Shown: piece after piece, positions 6,101 through 6,536 of the stretch | How the letters are laid out: each line of letters opens with the position of its first letter | Numbering within the stretch: the first letter of the stretch is position 1 | Assembly (NCBI GenBank): GCA_023417985.1 | Contig: JAEZDV010000311.1 | Span: 1 to 6,536, forward strand | Source: Actinomycetes bacterium | Lineage (GTDB): Bacteria > Actinomycetota > Actinomycetes > Mycobacteriales > Mycobacteriaceae | Direction: 5' to 3' | DNA length: 6,536 nt | Translations under genes and position numbers: made by a program | The notes under the pieces: model-generated | Told to the model about the DNA's origin: nothing | Database searches by the model: none | The model's input: only the letters and a program-made list of their open reading frames with translations

Positions 6101-6536
6101 TTCTGGGACTCGAAACGGTGGGTGCCGACGACGACTTCTTCGCGCTCGGCGGGCATTCGTTGTCGGCGGCGAAGCTGCTCGCGCGGGTACGCGACAGCCT
6201 CGGGGTCGAACTCGCTCTTCGTGAGGTGTTCGACCATCCGACAGTCGCCGGGCTCGCTGTCCGGTGTGAGTACGCGGGCGTCGCGGACGGACCTGCGCGT
6301 CCACGGCTGGTCGCGAGGGACCACGGTGACCTCGTCCCGCTGTCGTTCTCGCAGCAGCGCCTGTGGTTCCTCTTTCGGCTGGACGGACCCAGCCCGACCT
6401 ACAACGTGCCTTTGACTGTGCGGCTGCACGGAGACGTCGACCCCACCGCGATGCACCGGGCCGTGGTGGACGTCCTCGCTCGCCACGGAAGCCTGCGCAC
6501 CGTGCTGACCGAGCGGGACGGCACAGGGTTTCAGCG
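3103..6536 (+). CDS. DhbF/EntF-like siderophore NRPS, C-A-PCP-C (3' end outside window)
   Basis: Peptide synthetase predicted to join carrier-bound DHB to an amino acid. 1,144 codons are open, with no stop before the window edge. Domains: C1, residues about 1-450, with LTRAQTGVWFAQQL, catalytic HHLVFDA (His142-His143, Asp147), and MNRLGSAALNVP then VVNVVPLRL, typical of DHB-accepting starter C domains; A1, about 467-966, with YTSGSTGRPKG (Ser627), FDASVQ (677-682), NFYGPTEC (767-774), YRTGDR (858-863), GRVDNQVKVRGFRIELGEVD and SNGKLDRKALP (Lys965); PCP1 with LGGHSLSA, Ser1019 being the phosphopantetheine site; C2 from about 1079 with LSFSQQRLWFL. There is no epimerase between PCP1 and C2. By-eye alignment to GrsA gives the A1 code D678 A679 Q682 E720 G744 G746 F768 C776 D777 K965; the acidic residues weakly suggest a basic substrate such as Arg or Orn. 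The start is GTG after AAAAGGGG; ATG at 3082 has no ribosome site. No aryl carrier domain is fused at the N terminus. Confidence 0.96.
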   Translation, partial: MPTSRPSTTGLALTRAQTGVWFAQQLTPDNPIFNTSECIELHGTVDTNALVTAVRAAADDCEALVASFEVQHDGTVVQFPGRRRLEEPPVVDLRGAPDAWAAAHEWMTNDLARAIDPAVDLCVRAAVLRLADDRVVLYVCGHHLVFDAFGFSLFNRRIGEHYTALVTGAEPPAHRFAPVEPVVREEQSYRDSEAFAEDRAFWADYLADVEEAVALQSGANGIARRSRAARFTLDARHQSGLAALGRSARGSWGDAVTALVAAYLRGASGREDLTLGFPVMNRLGSAALNVPMTVVNVVPLRLYPTARNTLSELVGQVRDAVALCRTHYRYRGEDIQRDLRLPAGSRGVIGPSVNVKPFGDRFRFADISAAVHSVARGPLQDFMITVRPLDQSAGLEVFVDVDADIYDDDALRLHVARLEQLFEAVSTLDPATPLAQLPILTSGERKQILQHWSASPDVPVEPGLTLVDLLHRQAEATPDVPAVADATATLTYAQLSRRANRLARYLVSEGLGDATEPRIAIALPRTVEAVVAIFAVLETGAAYVPLDIDQPLERLAHVLSDASPAYVLTSPATDGRVADADTTVQRIRLDEIDLTAAADLTAEESGRVPVGRPAPTPDSVAYVIYTSGSTGRPKGVVAPHRGLVNLLHSHREQVFTRAVHEAGHEHLDLGLAWSLAFDASVQPLLWMLAGHTLHIVDELAQRDPALLTEQALRERWDFVELSPAQLDQVVEDGMLPEDAVSTLGFGGDAATARLWENLRARRGAAFNFYGPTECSCDALVAEVHDSETPVVGRPVANLRAYVLDSGLAPVPPGIEGELYLSGPGVVRGYLDAPSLTATRFVANLFADDSDDLAHARLYRTGDRVMWTPEGRIVYRGRVDNQVKVRGFRIELGEVDAALLRLPGVARAVSAIHTDAAGTAQLVGYLVGDAVDPVAARTQLAEFLPAAMVPAALVVLGELPLTSNGKLDRKALPAPDFGALVSSRAPSTALERRLCELFSDILGLETVGADDDFFALGGHSLSAAKLLARVRDSLGVELALREVFDHPTVAGLAVRCEYAGVADGPARPRLVARDHGDLVPLSFSQQRLWFLFRLDGPSPTYNVPLTVRLHGDVDPTAMHRAVVDVLARHGSLRTVLTERDGTGFQ

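Noticed and set aside
4510..6486. Very long open frame on the minus strand opposite the NRPS (about 658 codons)
   Set aside because: It lies opposite the A1-PCP1-C2 region, whose motifs are unmistakable. The composition is Arg/Gly/Glu-rich with no recognisable motif, as expected for an antisense frame in GC-rich DNA.

Overview
The window is the core of a catecholate (2,3-dihydroxybenzoate, DHB) siderophore biosynthetic locus from a high-GC actinobacterium. The strong G/C bias at third codon positions, the GTG starts, the purine-rich ribosome binding sites and an IdeR/DmdR-type iron box fit a mycolic-acid actinomycete such as Rhodococcus, Nocardia or Gordonia. The genus is inferred from style, not proven.

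Layout. Positions 1-2924 hold a compact minus-strand operon read right to left: isochorismate synthase (dhbC), 2,3-dihydro-2,3-dihydroxybenzoate dehydrogenase (dhbA), and the DHB-AMP ligase (dhbE), which runs off the left edge. dhbC and dhbA overlap by 4 nt (ATGA); dhbA and dhbE are 31 nt apart. Positions 2925-3102 are a 178-nt divergent intergenic region with one IdeR/DmdR-like operator near its middle (2997-3015). From 3103 a plus-strand nonribosomal peptide synthetase (NRPS) runs off the right edge. It shows condensation (C1), adenylation (A1), carrier (PCP1) and the start of a second condensation domain (C2), the DhbF/EntF arrangement.

How they work together. DhbC makes isochorismate from chorismate. 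An isochorismatase, not in the window, would make 2,3-dihydro-DHB, which DhbA oxidises to DHB. DhbE adenylates DHB and loads it on an aryl carrier protein, also not in the window and probably just beyond dhbE. C1 of the NRPS would then join DHB to the amino acid selected by A1. Both arms appear to be controlled by iron through the shared operator.

The pathway class is well known. The least ordinary point is the A1 specificity pocket, read by eye as D-A-Q-E-G-G-F-C-D-K. It is unlike the glycine pocket of bacillibactin synthetase or the serine pocket of enterobactin synthetase, and its acidic residues hint at a basic amino acid, as in the heterobactin family. I see no RNA genes, mobile elements, CRISPR arrays or large repeats.
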